From Agaribacterium sp047638775 (GTDB lineage: Bacteria; Pseudomonadota; Gammaproteobacteria; Pseudomonadales; Cellvibrionaceae), in the NCBI GenBank assembly GCA_047638775.1, contig JBLIMQ010000002.1, positions 82,620 to 146,619 of the forward strand: a DNA stretch of 64,000 nucleotides. The letters are read 5' to 3'. The position numbers and the translations under genes were made by a program. The notes under the pieces are model-generated. The model had not been told where the DNA came from, ran no database searches, and was given only the letters and a program-made list of their open reading frames with translations. This document shows positions 25,601 through 28,869 of the stretch, in pieces; within the stretch, counting starts at the first letter, position 1, and each line of letters begins with the position of its first letter.

Positions 25601-28600
25601 TGGCACAGCATGATACTTTGCCAGCTATCCTCCATGGTGGATAACGAAGGATCCCCGTAGGCTGAAATCGCTGTAAAACCACACTGCTCTGCGATACCAC
25701 TCCACTGCCCAACAGAAAGCAAACAGCTATTAGGCAAACGCAATTCTGGATCTTTATATATCCATAAACCGTGCAATAGACCGCCAGAAAACAAGAGCAT
25801 ATCCTTGATGCGAGTATACTCATTCATGAGAAGAATACCGCTAGGCTTAAGGAGCCTATTGATCCAACCTAGGGTGTTATTAATCACATCAGTATCGTGT
25901 AATACGTTAAATGCAAAGGCAACATCGAAGCTCTTTAAATCAAACCCTTGCTCAGCCGGATTCTTACTAATATCTAACTTAGCGTATTTAACCCAAGGAT
26001 ACTTAGCGGCAAAACGCTCACGCCCATATCGGGTAAATGAAGACGAAATATCCGTATAATAAAAGCATACATTATCGGCGTATGGCTCCAGACTATTTAA
26101 TACAAACTCCGTAGCGCCACCGGTTCCCGAACCAATCTCAAGAATATTAAATTGTGAGTTGTCACCGCTCAGACGCTTAGCTTTTAAAGCGTTAACAATC
26201 GCCTCGCCGGTGAGGTTGTGATAGAAATCAGCAAGCGGATTCCCTTTAAATATTTTAGCAAACAACTCCATTGAACCGTCTTTGAATACGACATCGTTCG
26301 ACGCTACACGGCCGGTCAATACATCTCCGTAGGACTTCAGGCACGGCTTTGTCAACTCCCAAAAGGCGACAATATGTGCGTAAGATTCATTCAATGTTTG
26401 TTCAAATTCCGCTGCTTGACAGTCAAAATCGCTAAGGCTGTAGCCCTCTATCTCTGCCAGCGCTACGTACACTTCACCGTGAATAGCAAGAACACCACGC
26501 TGTGACAGCATATGCAGAAGCGCTTTAAATAGACGCTTATACTTATCAATCACACCAACGCCGGACATCAAATTTTCGAGAGAATACTGCTGACCTGCCA
26601 ACGTAAAATGACCGGTTTTCTGAATTATTTGTAACAGCCTCCTGGTAGCAAACTCGGCAACCAACATTTCGGCTTCAATCGTTCTCTCGGCATCAGCATG
26701 AGGAAAACTGCTCTCGAAACGCTCACTAGAATTTTTTATAAGTGGGTACACGTCACTCGCATAGACTCTTCTGTTTTCGATTAGTGAGGCACATAGCTCG
26801 AGCCCAACAACTTGCTCAACACCGCTTTTCAATCGGCTGTTATAATCTACGTATTGAGCGAACTCTTGTAATAGAGCCTTTTCAACACCCGGAGCAGAAA
26901 GAAAAGAAACTAGCGAAATAACAGCCCCATCTTTAGTAGATTGCAGCTCTTGCCCGCCCAACACGTTCTGACCCGCACGAACAGTAAAGCATGCAGCGAT
27001 AAGTTTTCCGTTTCGTATACACACATATTGATCTTGTGGCGAACGGAGGATTAGATTACTACAGTATTCCTCAGTTAAAGAGTCATCTTGCGACACGTGC
27101 ACTTGGTTAAGTAGCTCGCGAATAGACGAAAGATCATCTGGGTGAGCATAACGAACACTGTAAGAACGCGGCTGGAGAAGATTCAAAGTTATGCGCTTAA
27201 ACGGCATTACCTTTGAGTAATAGCGACAATGCTTCACATCGGGCAATAAGCCACCTTCAGCAGCCGCTATTGAAAAATGCTCTGCAAAGACTAGATGCTG
27301 TTTTGAAAAGGCATGGTAAGCATCAAAATGTAGGCTTTCACATTCGTCCATATACTCACCTGCAATGGCAGGCGGAACACTGTGAACCTCAAGTATTAAT
27401 AAACCATGACGAGTTTGAGTCTTACCCCATCGCCCCAAATGCTCGGATAAACTTTGCGCTGCCACTTCGGGAGTAATTTGCTCACCAGAGGATTCAACAC
27501 CAACAATCTCCCAAGGAATATGCTTTTTATTTTTAGCAGCCGATATATTCTCTGGTTGTTTGAACGGACGATCATGATCTAAGAACGAGCGAACATGTAA
27601 AATATCTTCTAGACTAGTGACTACCTTTTCCAAGTCCAGCTCAAGTTGCTCTGGATCACCAATATCGCCATGAATGGTAATATGCGGAAGCCCTTTAAGG
27701 TTTAAAGCGGTCGCCTCAAGCGCCTTATCGTTGAAGTCGGCTCCAATTAGAGTTAGTGGCGCCAACTCAAGATTCTTACCTCTTACCGTTTTATCACGGA
27801 CAATTTCGTATAGTTTTTTCAATAACGAACCGTCACCACAGCCCATATCAGCGACATAATTTGGTTGATCACTAAACTGCTCGTTATCAAAAATAGATAA
27901 GATGATTTTCTCTATATCTTTGAAATATTTTTCGTGTTGAAAACCACTTGCGACAACATTCAAGGTTCGTTCGATATGATTTTCGTGGCCGGTTATCTCG
28001 TCACGAGTAAATACTTGATTAGGATTACCGTAAAGCAGCGCATCCATTTGGCTTAGCATTGGCGCATACGACATCACCGTGCCAGCATTCATAATGCGAT
28101 CAATAAGGTAAGCACCCGCACCATTTAACTGAAACAATCCCAGCTCGTATTCACCCCACGCTTTCTTTACAAACAATTGACCAATTGTGTCAGCAAGATT
28201 ACCCGAAATTGAAGACATATCGATCACTTTGCCATCGCCAGAAAGATAACCGCCCTCCCTCAGATCCAGCAATAACGGAATCATTAGCATGCCATCTACA
28301 AAATCACTGATTACATCATCTTGGTAGCCCCAATTTAATTGCGATTGATTACACCAATCAATAATTTTCATTTCCAGCTCTGACCGTTTTAAACAACCAG
28401 GTTTAGCCAAAACCAACATATCAACAATGGCAACTCGTACGCCCTGCAATCGTGGGCTGTTACTAATCAACCATCGATCTTGGGCTTTATTACTCGCAAT
28501 CAGATCCATAGAATTTAGCGCACGCAAAGCAACAGCTAAATTTCCACCATTCAGACCAAACTCAGTAAAATTCTTCAATGAACGATATTTACCGTCATTA

Positions 28601-28689
28601 AACTCTGTAAAAAAATTATTATTTTTGAGCGTGTAAATCGCCGGCAATACAATATAACCGTGGCAATAGCGATTAATTAGATCAAGCAT
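4696..28689 (-). CDS. Giant trans-AT polyketide synthase with MT-GNAT-MT loader, DUF2156 + PLP lyase didomain and terminal condensation domain
   Basis: One reading frame of about 8,000 codons encodes a complete assembly line. Residues below count from a TTG at 28701. I prefer the in-frame ATG at 28689 (MLDLINRY...), because GGAG lies six bases upstream of it. Order: methyltransferase 1 (1-505), pseudoGNAT (510-665), methyltransferase 2 (690-1040), ACP, ACP; KS-DH-KR-ACP (1345-2780); KS-DH-KR-ACP (2888-4395); KS-KR-ACP-ACP (4480-5940); DUF2156-like (6010-6305); tryptophanase-like PLP domain (6345-6760); KS-carrier-C (6836-7985). There is no AT, enoylreductase or thioesterase. Only post-KS linkers stand where ATs would be, so malonyl comes from the separate acyltransferase. 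All four KS domains keep Cys (CSSS), HGTGT and the S/T-N-x-GH motif. The exporter lies upstream and the AT downstream on the same strand. The product is not identifiable from sequence. Confidence 0.96.
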   Translation of the reverse strand: MLDLINRYCHGYIVLPAIYTLKNNNFFTEFNDGKYRSLKNFTEFGLNGGNLAVALRALNSMDLIASNKAQDRWLISNSPRLQGVRVAIVDMLVLAKPGCLKRSELEMKIIDWCNQSQLNWGYQDDVISDFVDGMLMIPLLLDLREGGYLSGDGKVIDMSSISGNLADTIGQLFVKKAWGEYELGLFQLNGAGAYLIDRIMNAGTVMSYAPMLSQMDALLYGNPNQVFTRDEITGHENHIERTLNVVASGFQHEKYFKDIEKIILSIFDNEQFSDQPNYVADMGCGDGSLLKKLYEIVRDKTVRGKNLELAPLTLIGADFNDKALEATALNLKGLPHITIHGDIGDPEQLELDLEKVVTSLEDILHVRSFLDHDRPFKQPENISAAKNKKHIPWEIVGVESSGEQITPEVAAQSLSEHLGRWGKTQTRHGLLILEVHSVPPAIAGEYMDECESLHFDAYHAFSKQHLVFAEHFSIAAAEGGLLPDVKHCRYYSKVMPFKRITLNLLQPRSYSVRYAHPDDLSSIRELLNQVHVSQDDSLTEEYCSNLILRSPQDQYVCIRNGKLIAACFTVRAGQNVLGGQELQSTKDGAVISLVSFLSAPGVEKALLQEFAQYVDYNSRLKSGVEQVVGLELCASLIENRRVYASDVYPLIKNSSERFESSFPHADAERTIEAEMLVAEFATRRLLQIIQKTGHFTLAGQQYSLENLMSGVGVIDKYKRLFKALLHMLSQRGVLAIHGEVYVALAEIEGYSLSDFDCQAAEFEQTLNESYAHIVAFWELTKPCLKSYGDVLTGRVASNDVVFKDGSMELFAKIFKGNPLADFYHNLTGEAIVNALKAKRLSGDNSQFNILEIGSGTGGATEFVLNSLEPYADNVCFYYTDISSSFTRYGRERFAAKYPWVKYAKLDISKNPAEQGFDLKSFDVAFAFNVLHDTDVINNTLGWINRLLKPSGILLMNEYTRIKDMLLFSGGLLHGLWIYKDPELRLPNSCLLSVGQWSGIAEQCGFTAISAYGDPSLSTMEDSWQSIMLCQKIGESTLEMAQQGHMSESSPGVGSESTTYANVDCSNVESELLVLLRQVSEDAKIPVDVDTPIMELGLDSLELVELKSLINKRFSVKLKTSIFFSEGTVAKLAIYLVGINDNAVNSDRQGRDLGVTNPGAELEPVEFVSNSAATLGHPECIEILKGFLNILAEDNAEIKIDLSAPIMELGLDSLELVELRSLINKKLKLQLSTTIFFQCANLDSLADHIVSLKPPVDGLSGKARNTKARDLNFSPDKTSAVKASAVKTNTVKATTESGQSASSSIDNKFASGNVAGVDGEAEVDSSQSSSAKSSGLAGSNYRDKDIAIVGLALDFPGEVRSQAALWSLLESGKSAISELENLRWDWPRTLDIQGSKSHLKSAGFVGDIDTFDADFFRISPKEAELMDPQQRMIMQLAWQAIEDAGYKASEISGSHTGVYIGACHFDYAELAKHEQFREQAYVSTGTNSSLLANRVSYFFNLSGPSMMIDTACSSSLVAIREAAEAIRRGECKQALVGGVNLICTPTNSMVYDKANILSKDARCATFDSAANGFVRGEGGGIFMLKPVKQAEADGDSIYAVIKGVAVNHGGQGTSLTAPNPKAQAALVISALADAECSANSISYIEAHGTGTVLGDPVEVLGLRMAFEANKNLAVSKDSCGLGTIKSNIGHLEGAAGIAGVMKVVSSLVKKKLPATLHYSELNPEIDLLGSPFYIVDKLCSWTSNHPLRAGVSSFGFGGANGHVILEEYSAPKEKVRVHAPQQQLVVFSAKKIESLESYLAEFLRYLEGSAAELLDIAYTLASTRETMDCRAAFVCDSKDQLAQQIQRYFEYLKQSPAPALGPMASILRASEGEKIIASALKSGSLELLAEAWRSGAAVNCQVLFESNNPRRVRLPVYQFFGDKYWLYPEENSHVESNIVKSNEENFAQNNEPAFSLTLINKENIKVAFDPASSAIADHKVDGKIVVAGVLSLEVLSQSIKCAHQDLICSLVDVIWRDAIVITNESNSFDIAIVVASSTEFSLEMSGIGSDGNRKVYVRATAQSKEALVINPIQGVSILKQSLTLKVDGAESVETFYRSLNKLGVEHGPFYRCVESIWASGDTILSALSALPIDAKAAVYYGLHPAIADAALQSISGIVSEKESTVLIPFSLESVDVLGGVASAKYSLATRVSPECYDFCLLTGDGVVVALIKGLKFRRLVPKDPKQLIHKIEWSEDTALMTSEFTKGASADGVLCLSAGMSHGFKQTLQLSGFTNCIELDGQAEVSLLQKLIQHSLLRCGPIDAVRIFISNEIEQPSELFFTLIKAFSLSFSKVEYLDITIVSVNAQSVIDSDPVCSRASGLAAMVRTLACEFKSWSLRNIDVELKDLECVKLESMLSDFINSMGRQDGLVTAYRKGMLFRPQLKSIKNLTTVKPIYKHGGVYVIVGGAGDVGCLLSRYIVENYQAQVVWLGRRELDDDIRSKQSKVGEYGFKPKYIQVDILDLINIKNVVERVKEEFPVVSGVFHSAANVCDRLAVNMSLSEFKQVQDVKVEGSRNLVLAFQRENLDFLCLFSSIRSEFGAAGQCNYASACGFQNGLSQELLNNSHFPVFSIAWGLWGELGLAKGKASELARQGLLPLQEDDCFKALEALIYSGQMQALVVNATPEYLKSYGIDNVKINNIKIDNAHQEVSKDLTFSGEKKTILELAEQYLVDLIARSLKMMPERVFLAKDFEAYGIDSMMVIELTESLEKTLGKLPKTLFFEHRNIHQLAGYLASKHSAIISGLAELSDSEKERHNLPAKRQSLSVDAVDLDAENLNLSVEPPKPHAEIPSSIVGAPSFIAEAPSSSESKNSRNKIPPGQSRNKVDSYAKASSQEQNPGDNGDVAIIGVSGRYPQAKNLDEYWDNLKEGRDCITEVPESRWDAKTLYDQGKINTKWGGFIADADKFDPLFFNISPREAEHIDPQERLFLEVVWETMEDAGYTRDRIKANSEKKYGANVGVYVGVMYEEYKFFGVEKSLNGDQLSLSGHPASIANRVSYHCDFRGPSMAVDTMCSSSLTAIHIACKSIRDGECDYAFAGGVNLNLHADKYIYLNQGQFSSTDGRCRSFGEGGDGFVPSEGVGAVLLKPLAKAIADGDQIYAVIKGSAINHGGKTNGYTVPDPVAQGELIEDAFARSTASIENLSYVETHGTGTPLGDPIELAGLNKALASRKSELPCSIGSVKSNIGHCESAAGIAALTKVLLQLKHKQLVPSLHSKTLNNNCDFSNGNLRVQQELSDWAVEDESPRLAGVSSFGAGGANAHLIVEEFRPINEFINLKSLPDKRIVPILLSARNEDRLKVYATTLLTAITNIKFDVVSHGTDDFRLLQDIAFTLCQGREPLHSRLAICVTSIRSLIDALGDFLASNVNAGSTRTGRIENLVEAKEEALRDEELQESIRASLQTDNVEALVDAWLVGAEVSWKVVFARGEYSGRVLSLPVYPFQKTRYWVDLQAVDSNKILDANTSEIVSMSAGGINTLLHKNVSTFSNQRFESKFTGTESVFLHHKVGDRCLLSGTAFISMVYSAARCSFDQFASLKISDLLFVEPIYADTISDGTVELSLHDSSGDVRYELVSNTTNRGKRLHSEGDLSFLTELSDADADHIDLVSIRARCSQSVEHQDIYQKFSSLGFFYGPSYSCLRTVWYSDSEILARIEGHDSAGMLDSGMLDPGMFDSALQSLIVMLDNEFDNKHYIPFSIDCVSIHEELPQTLYSYASYKGSLNPTNTDFVCFDVCMCDEHGKVLVRADNVVYRQLEKTSSVPSLSDELGINQVQSRCVVPTWKNHPLDLNENTLSGPILIFSNDERRLDEIANAFSLATTTNHVRAVLIDNASMRSNTRFSVGDGINIPRESGSTIVDFKNIFSKMVAAGASPKNIVFDLNYKQKLFEFNSAPYVAVDNLCRALTQSELVQPLRLICASQMKSHSLSPANSAILSYLYVLNNEHSKIQCRYVAYESDSSFASSLVDECRDDSSIIGVRYTKENSRYSRDFFTASPLVVDEVRNSPNIFKSGGVYIIAGGAGGIGEVVARYLSERYGAILILVGRSVFDSQKKSLVNGVAQLGGKAEYYQCDISCGEDVDVLIQTVVQKYSSLNGVIHCAGVAKTRLIKDKVEGDGASILSPKTVGLAQLDRATAQLELDLFVTFSSSSVLFGDGGLSDYAYANAYMDSAMELRAQLVDQGFRSGKSLSINWPYWSDGGMRIDPQQESMLFDLYGLKSLSTREALEDFECCLKLNNANIAVLPGDYEKIYRNITGLTVEVKTSKASVTREPHVDAAAVPSESILPGVRNKLTFIVQDLLKLTAGEVSVKEELKNYGFDSVTFAQLANSINTEWMLSINPTVFFEYHTLSDLSEYLVAEYPLVFQATYEIAETSIHGDALSRSDDLSLSDTVTHGESADLQYESNSSQSTPTLSAPERVTSAVKSPAVDVSNDERKALHDDDPIAIVGISGVMPQSSNLDAFWENLLAGRNLISEVPEERWLWSDVYGDAQADAAKTNSKWGGFVPDFDNFDPAFFNLSVAEVEVMDPQHRLFLQEAWRAIEDAGYAPSSLSGKKIAVYVGLQFQEYQALMQRDSGKMTAHMATGNAHSVLPNRVSYLLNLRGPSEAIDTACSSSLVAIHRAVKSIQSGEVDGAIAGGVSLALSPDTFVLTSQMGAFSSDGQCKTFDKSANGYVKGEGVGAIVLKRLSAAEADGDSIYGLIKASSINHGGKSQSLTAPSANSQAELLVDVYRQANIDPSTVDYIETHGTGTELGDPIEIQGLKKAFNTLYEDRHDSANPSTEKVALQQHIGLGAVKTNTGHLEPAAGMAGLFKILLSLKNNVIPKNLNFSEQNPYIDLGDSPFYLLNKATPWAPKRDRFNVVLPRRAGLSSFGFGGVNAHLIIEDYSGHKRSSNNQTMSRAEGVSSVFLVSAKTETALARMISNLRDYLVENGPSLDLKSLAFTLQCGREAMKYRYVAMAESYDELLRELSFQLNGLVTTDKSLNSLDVKSLAEFVHSSTRMKDQLKLNVSSWMKLESVSWIDLYSTPLPVKLNLPSYSFDKNSYWFKARLASEKKTYAIGNTISTPSAILVAQDLGKVSPIDVNSMGNAPVDLKRASSKPILYKPVTHNSISDVSVLQSATELKLAEQTWSFASKVDTKYRPKLLSETVLIVSGDREFVQKFRDEDPKLNIVWIGLNSSQVISGVKLIKVDDSSDFNDIDTAFSLLGVEGAYIDSPTQGQVDTLVIDVKGLKWNKKIVKNRSVHDVVKQAVFVVQSSIKYLTLKKLNVVFVHTKKLGDIQAQIIALSGFAQCLDLEDDRIRSRVVTIETEDKESKLVADRKYNAIAQELNERHVLESCYRNDERWVLSSHELKLEPEAISRSQLAENGVYLITGGLGGLGKIFCRHILNSTDKVTIILMGRREINDTDLLELTSISNKSKILYLQGDVARLSDVRRIIKTIREDFGPLNGIIHCAGAIRDNYVIKHQLSEIEEIVSAKIYGAINLDDVTKLDDLDFMMFCSSLSAIKGNEGQSVYAYSNRFLDAFSLFRNQQRQRNLRKGNAVSVNWPYWRDGGMNVSDEAVKAMVSERGIYPLSTKDGLMVFDYSLSAGSNNIVPVAPGSSAVESNVTQLEVSQRNDIPLDNLTHIENDIVSSGDLGAEMFSEQLDVSIEKNMELESISSSEPDLRMFCLQYLKERIVGILKSDIDNDGSFDESGVDSFLSIKILNSLEKDFGKLRKTLLFEYFTITMLCEYFVSNHADILERMDEFQSLSSVVASTKGAIPKGGSVKNGGAEEPKVTKESDPRLPAHSTNVVNETRVDPLEIKAVKSQFVKPLEELSLSESVSDLSDDVVFEKTLEYLINVVSKALKSNISATDSFDDVGVDSFLSIALLRELEQTFGKLRKTLLFEFFSPQKLTQYFVDEHAEVLKDLFSVTLSSELSEPEVELENNQAFDFVIIPEVELTAQVELSKVYENITRQFSNEGTVARAASIMTPLVFFSTSRLSLFRLKIRDSLILAWPYLGPESEFESSVLELTAYAKSQGADLHFLSTSVLSLVGDVTFSSTPFGALQKIENISEFSLAGKSMRRLRYAIQKVERSGENEVREYRVGTNSETDSSIVNMIDRWCEIKTQINPCVDDLKLDVSRGILADQHRVFLSYKDSTLINVILITKMSGGYLMDMEFYPKDAVYGGLEYSISEIIKLLASEGCSVFSLGGTYGPEIVISDNADEGVRSILNHLRETGDFSQGNLQFKNKFRTVNTPIYLCKPAGGDPTNVTALLMMIADPLDNHGGRQTLPSSMAIPPVDIARHVNSNVTVDLIQPPIAADNSKSVWPDKLQRKRELEQAGFNPCLFDASSIEFDAYTDSWAQLDTAYIQAHTTVISEAVCEYSDVELNECLQQIFGFKHFVLTQSGRSAETVLASSWIGERGDVIQNLLFPTWIFNQIDNGFNPIEMPLDEVFNANSIVLFRGGIDLDALSVELAKRSSRPSMLCLELGNNASGGHPISMSQLKNVRSLADKYEIPLLLDVTRIVDNAEFIRRNETGFDTQGLLDIVKSLCDCADYLSGSFAKNFCLPFGGFIAMRSQKQFQASSVVAKEHEVLMNSEQRAQLLKSVSNTHYFQKLVVARVDAVETVWQELFKNDFPVLAPAGGHCVLLDLSRLNGFSQMKYAIPSFMAWLYQETGIRVGQHNAGMQKNTILNRVIRIAVPVGLSNGDVLEFTRRLVDALARADSTFELKLLEKPENSFGYMKAKFALRDLTAGTYSSQAATPKLKPASSEFGKQTSAKITPSSSSHSDSSNEVGESNNAREEKSLSDDAIAVVGISGRYPKAKDIFEYWDNLQAGIDCVTDMPKRRRELCFDSSNSDTLWGGYLDDVDKFDANFFNVSEADACDIDPQERLFLETAWHAIENAGYHPDSLIETLGTNEIGVYVGVVWSQYHMLSLDGLSSSRLATQYGVANRVSAFMNFTGPSFTLNSACSSSLSALQQACDGLKNQQCRAAVVGGVNLDLHSSKQDALIQSKSLAAGGRCRSFANDADGYVTGEGVGAVVLKTVAQAKKDKDTIYGIIRAVETNHAGHSSGYGVPNPSAQTSVINKALASAELKPESISYVEAHGTGTKLGDSIEFLALTNALGPKGRLDNRSCAIGSVKSNVGHLEAAAGIASLTKSLLQLHHETLVPSLHADELNEYIDLEESHLRLQRELSPWRRHKCDGIEMPLRCGISAFGDGGSNAHVILEEYRDDVRLRDRRTGKIFLLPFSASTEEGLLGGAKVLHHHLLNNTNLDIADISYTLQRGRKLWSKRILFFVESLNDLVEQLSSYCDNPEAYLDPSIATYSGQDYAWGTEVDTAQCVSDYLAKSNVEWPNPDAGDRVRRIGLPGSVFNDSRYWVNTVFPAHTGSLSTLSPSLLSNRVAPSNTMEEALCEIWQDLLGIDELGITDNFFGLGGHSLLALTLVSRISTKWGVAFGVPELFGAQTIRELAVLIESRRDSSIGVDEIDDQMVSGIFPLSLVQYWFFDSEQHKKSHWVNSTHLAIDKTLSVNDIQSAVNLMLTYHDGLRMKFFEGIALSSEYHSWRSCFSKDIDADMFSFLDVSTCDVFTRQRQMVSSLVEAYNQVNSLGSQLCRFILIDEGDELTYRFAMVFHHLVIDGSSQQLFIEGFGNILKSMSAQNPILFPEKTSSPKDYASEVNRVWHEQSRDVELEQRWRDYSWDGVTCLPRDFSTGVNDAESSREKVLIFSELETRTLIKDVAQRTNATILDIMVWGLSRVLNRWNNDNCFQFSLMDAGRENPEINDQVDLTGMIGWLSRVNRYVIQNDLCGTNADNELKSVSDQLNRDKNSASKLHDFLMSSDEILTESGLIGRAKECEIMLNFLGVKDSYEKDGSLIKGLDPINMSQIQRDTDADKAQLKVGEIQQLRGSVLDVQAYIENDLLTIKLMYSKNLHTESTITRLIDYYYAALSELIGGPSNGTLDGHADGLSKA
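4746..8196 (-). other. PKS module 4 and release: KS - carrier protein - condensation domain
   Basis: Residues about 6836-7985. KS: NSACSSSLSA (about 6998), EAHGTGT, KSNVGHLEAAAG. No processing domain lies between KS and the carrier, whose serine is in the NRPS-style motif LGGHSLLAL (about 7468). The protein ends in a condensation domain with FHHLVIDGSS (HHxxxDG, about 7661) and the downstream family features SRVL and MIGWLSR. There is no thioesterase or adenylation domain. A terminal C domain commonly releases the chain by ester or amide formation with a free alcohol or amine, which is the inference here. Confidence 0.85.
8421..9669 (-). other. PKS-embedded PLP-dependent beta-eliminating lyase (tryptophanase / tyrosine phenol-lyase fold), SH-like
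   Basis: Residues about 6345-6760. The fold type I PLP signature is clear. LLLDVTRIVDNAEFI parallels the D-x-x-R-x-x-E-N-A-Y-F-I stretch of tryptophanase, and Lys at about 6591 in SGSFAKNFCLPFGGFIAM stands where tryptophanase has its Schiff-base lysine before N-x-GG. A PLP lyase joined to a DUF inside a PKS is the arrangement of the leinamycin/guangnanmycin DUF-SH didomain, where SH is a cysteine or thiocysteine lyase delivering sulfur. C-S lyase activity is inferred from context; substrate residues were not aligned. Confidence 0.75.
9786..10674 (-). other. PKS-embedded DUF2156-like (GNAT-fold) domain
   Basis: Residues about 6010-6305. It contains FSLAGKSMRRLRYAIQKVERSG and, later, MDMEFYPKDAVYGGLEYS and GCSVFSLGGTYGP. 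These match the layout of the DUF2156 / phosphatidylglycerol lysyltransferase C-terminal family (K-x-R-R-x-x-N/I motif, then the D-x-M-x-F/H-x-P strand). Such domains are rare within polyketide synthases. It sits between twin ACPs and a PLP lyase domain, the position of the uncharacterised DUF in the leinamycin synthase LnmJ. Whether it is homologous to that DUF needs a profile search. Confidence 0.65.
10881..15264 (-). other. PKS module 3: KS - KR - ACP - ACP
   Basis: Residues about 4480-5940. KS: DTACSSSLVA (about 4651), ETHGTGT, KTNTGHLEPAAG. No DH is present; the stretch before KR is the KR structural half. KR: ITGGLGGLGK (about 5412), Tyr in GQSVYAYSNRF (about 5555). Two near-identical carrier domains follow, with GVDSFLSI at about 5739 and 5904 and shared FGKLRKTLLFE helices, so one arose from the other. 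The expected output is a beta-hydroxy thioester held on twinned carriers, directly in front of the DUF2156/PLP pair. Confidence 0.87.
15516..20040 (-). other. PKS module 2: KS - DH (altered active site) - KR - ACP
   Basis: Residues about 2888-4395. KS: DTMCSSSL (about 3057), ETHGTGT, KSNIGHCESAAG. DH: the His region reads LHHKVGDRCLLSG (about 3547), and the Asp region is expanded to AGMLDSGMLDPGMFDSALQ (about 3702-3720), where a normal domain has HPxxxDxxLQ once. The expansion comes from an imperfect 15-bp tandem repeat in the DNA. KR: IAGGAGGIGE (about 4057) and Tyr in LSDYAYANAYMDSA (about 4200). ACP: YGFDSVTFAQL (about 4360). If the DH is dead the product keeps a hydroxyl; if alive, a conjugated diene results with module 1. 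Confidence 0.87.
20361..24669 (-). other. PKS module 1: KS - DH - KR - ACP
   Basis: Residues about 1345-2780. The KS active Cys is in DTACSSSL (about 1515), with EAHGTGT and KSNIGHLEGAAG. The DH shows DHKVDGKIVVAG (His at about 1981) and the Asp motif HPAIADAALQ (about 2150). The usual Pro after HxxxGxxxx is Ala here, so activity is probable but not certain. The KR has the nucleotide motif VGGAGDVG (about 2449) and catalytic Tyr in CNYASACGF (about 2590). The ACP serine is in YGIDSMMVIEL (about 2743). With an active DH this module adds two carbons as an alpha,beta-alkene. Linker repeats (SAVKASAVKTNTVK) precede the KS. Confidence 0.88.
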
Positions 28690-28701
28690 CCATAACTCCA
28701 A
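24952..28701 (-). other. PKS loading module: MT1 - pseudoGNAT - MT2 - ACP - ACP
   Basis: Residues 1 to about 1250. MT1 shows the SAM-binding motif VADMGCGDGSLLKK at about residue 283 in a long helical context typical of the AprA MT1 group. A GNAT-like domain follows (YSVRYAHPDDLSSIRELL at about 514). A second methyltransferase has FNILEIGSGTGGATEF at about 852. Two carrier domains carry the phosphopantetheine serine in GLDSLELVEL at about 1101 and 1211. In apratoxin (AprA) and gephyronic acid (GphF) synthases the same order methylates malonyl-ACP, decarboxylates it and can methylate again, giving propionyl, isobutyryl or pivaloyl starters. A branched C3-C5 starter is therefore inferred here; which one cannot be read from sequence. 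Confidence 0.85.
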
Positions 28702-28869
28702 AATCTTCTGGCATTCAAGAAAATAGTTTAATTATCTTCATATTAATTTAACGCAAAAACCGACAAGACAAAAATCAGGTCGGCTTTCGGCTTCCTAAGG
28801 GACGTATTTATAATTACATCTTCGTCCACAACTTAGCCACACCACAGCATGACATTTATTCCAATTCCG

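Noticed and set aside
4696..28701. Assignment to a named compound (leinamycin, apratoxin or gephyronic acid)
   Set aside because: Only sub-parts are shared; module count and order differ from each, so no product name is supported.
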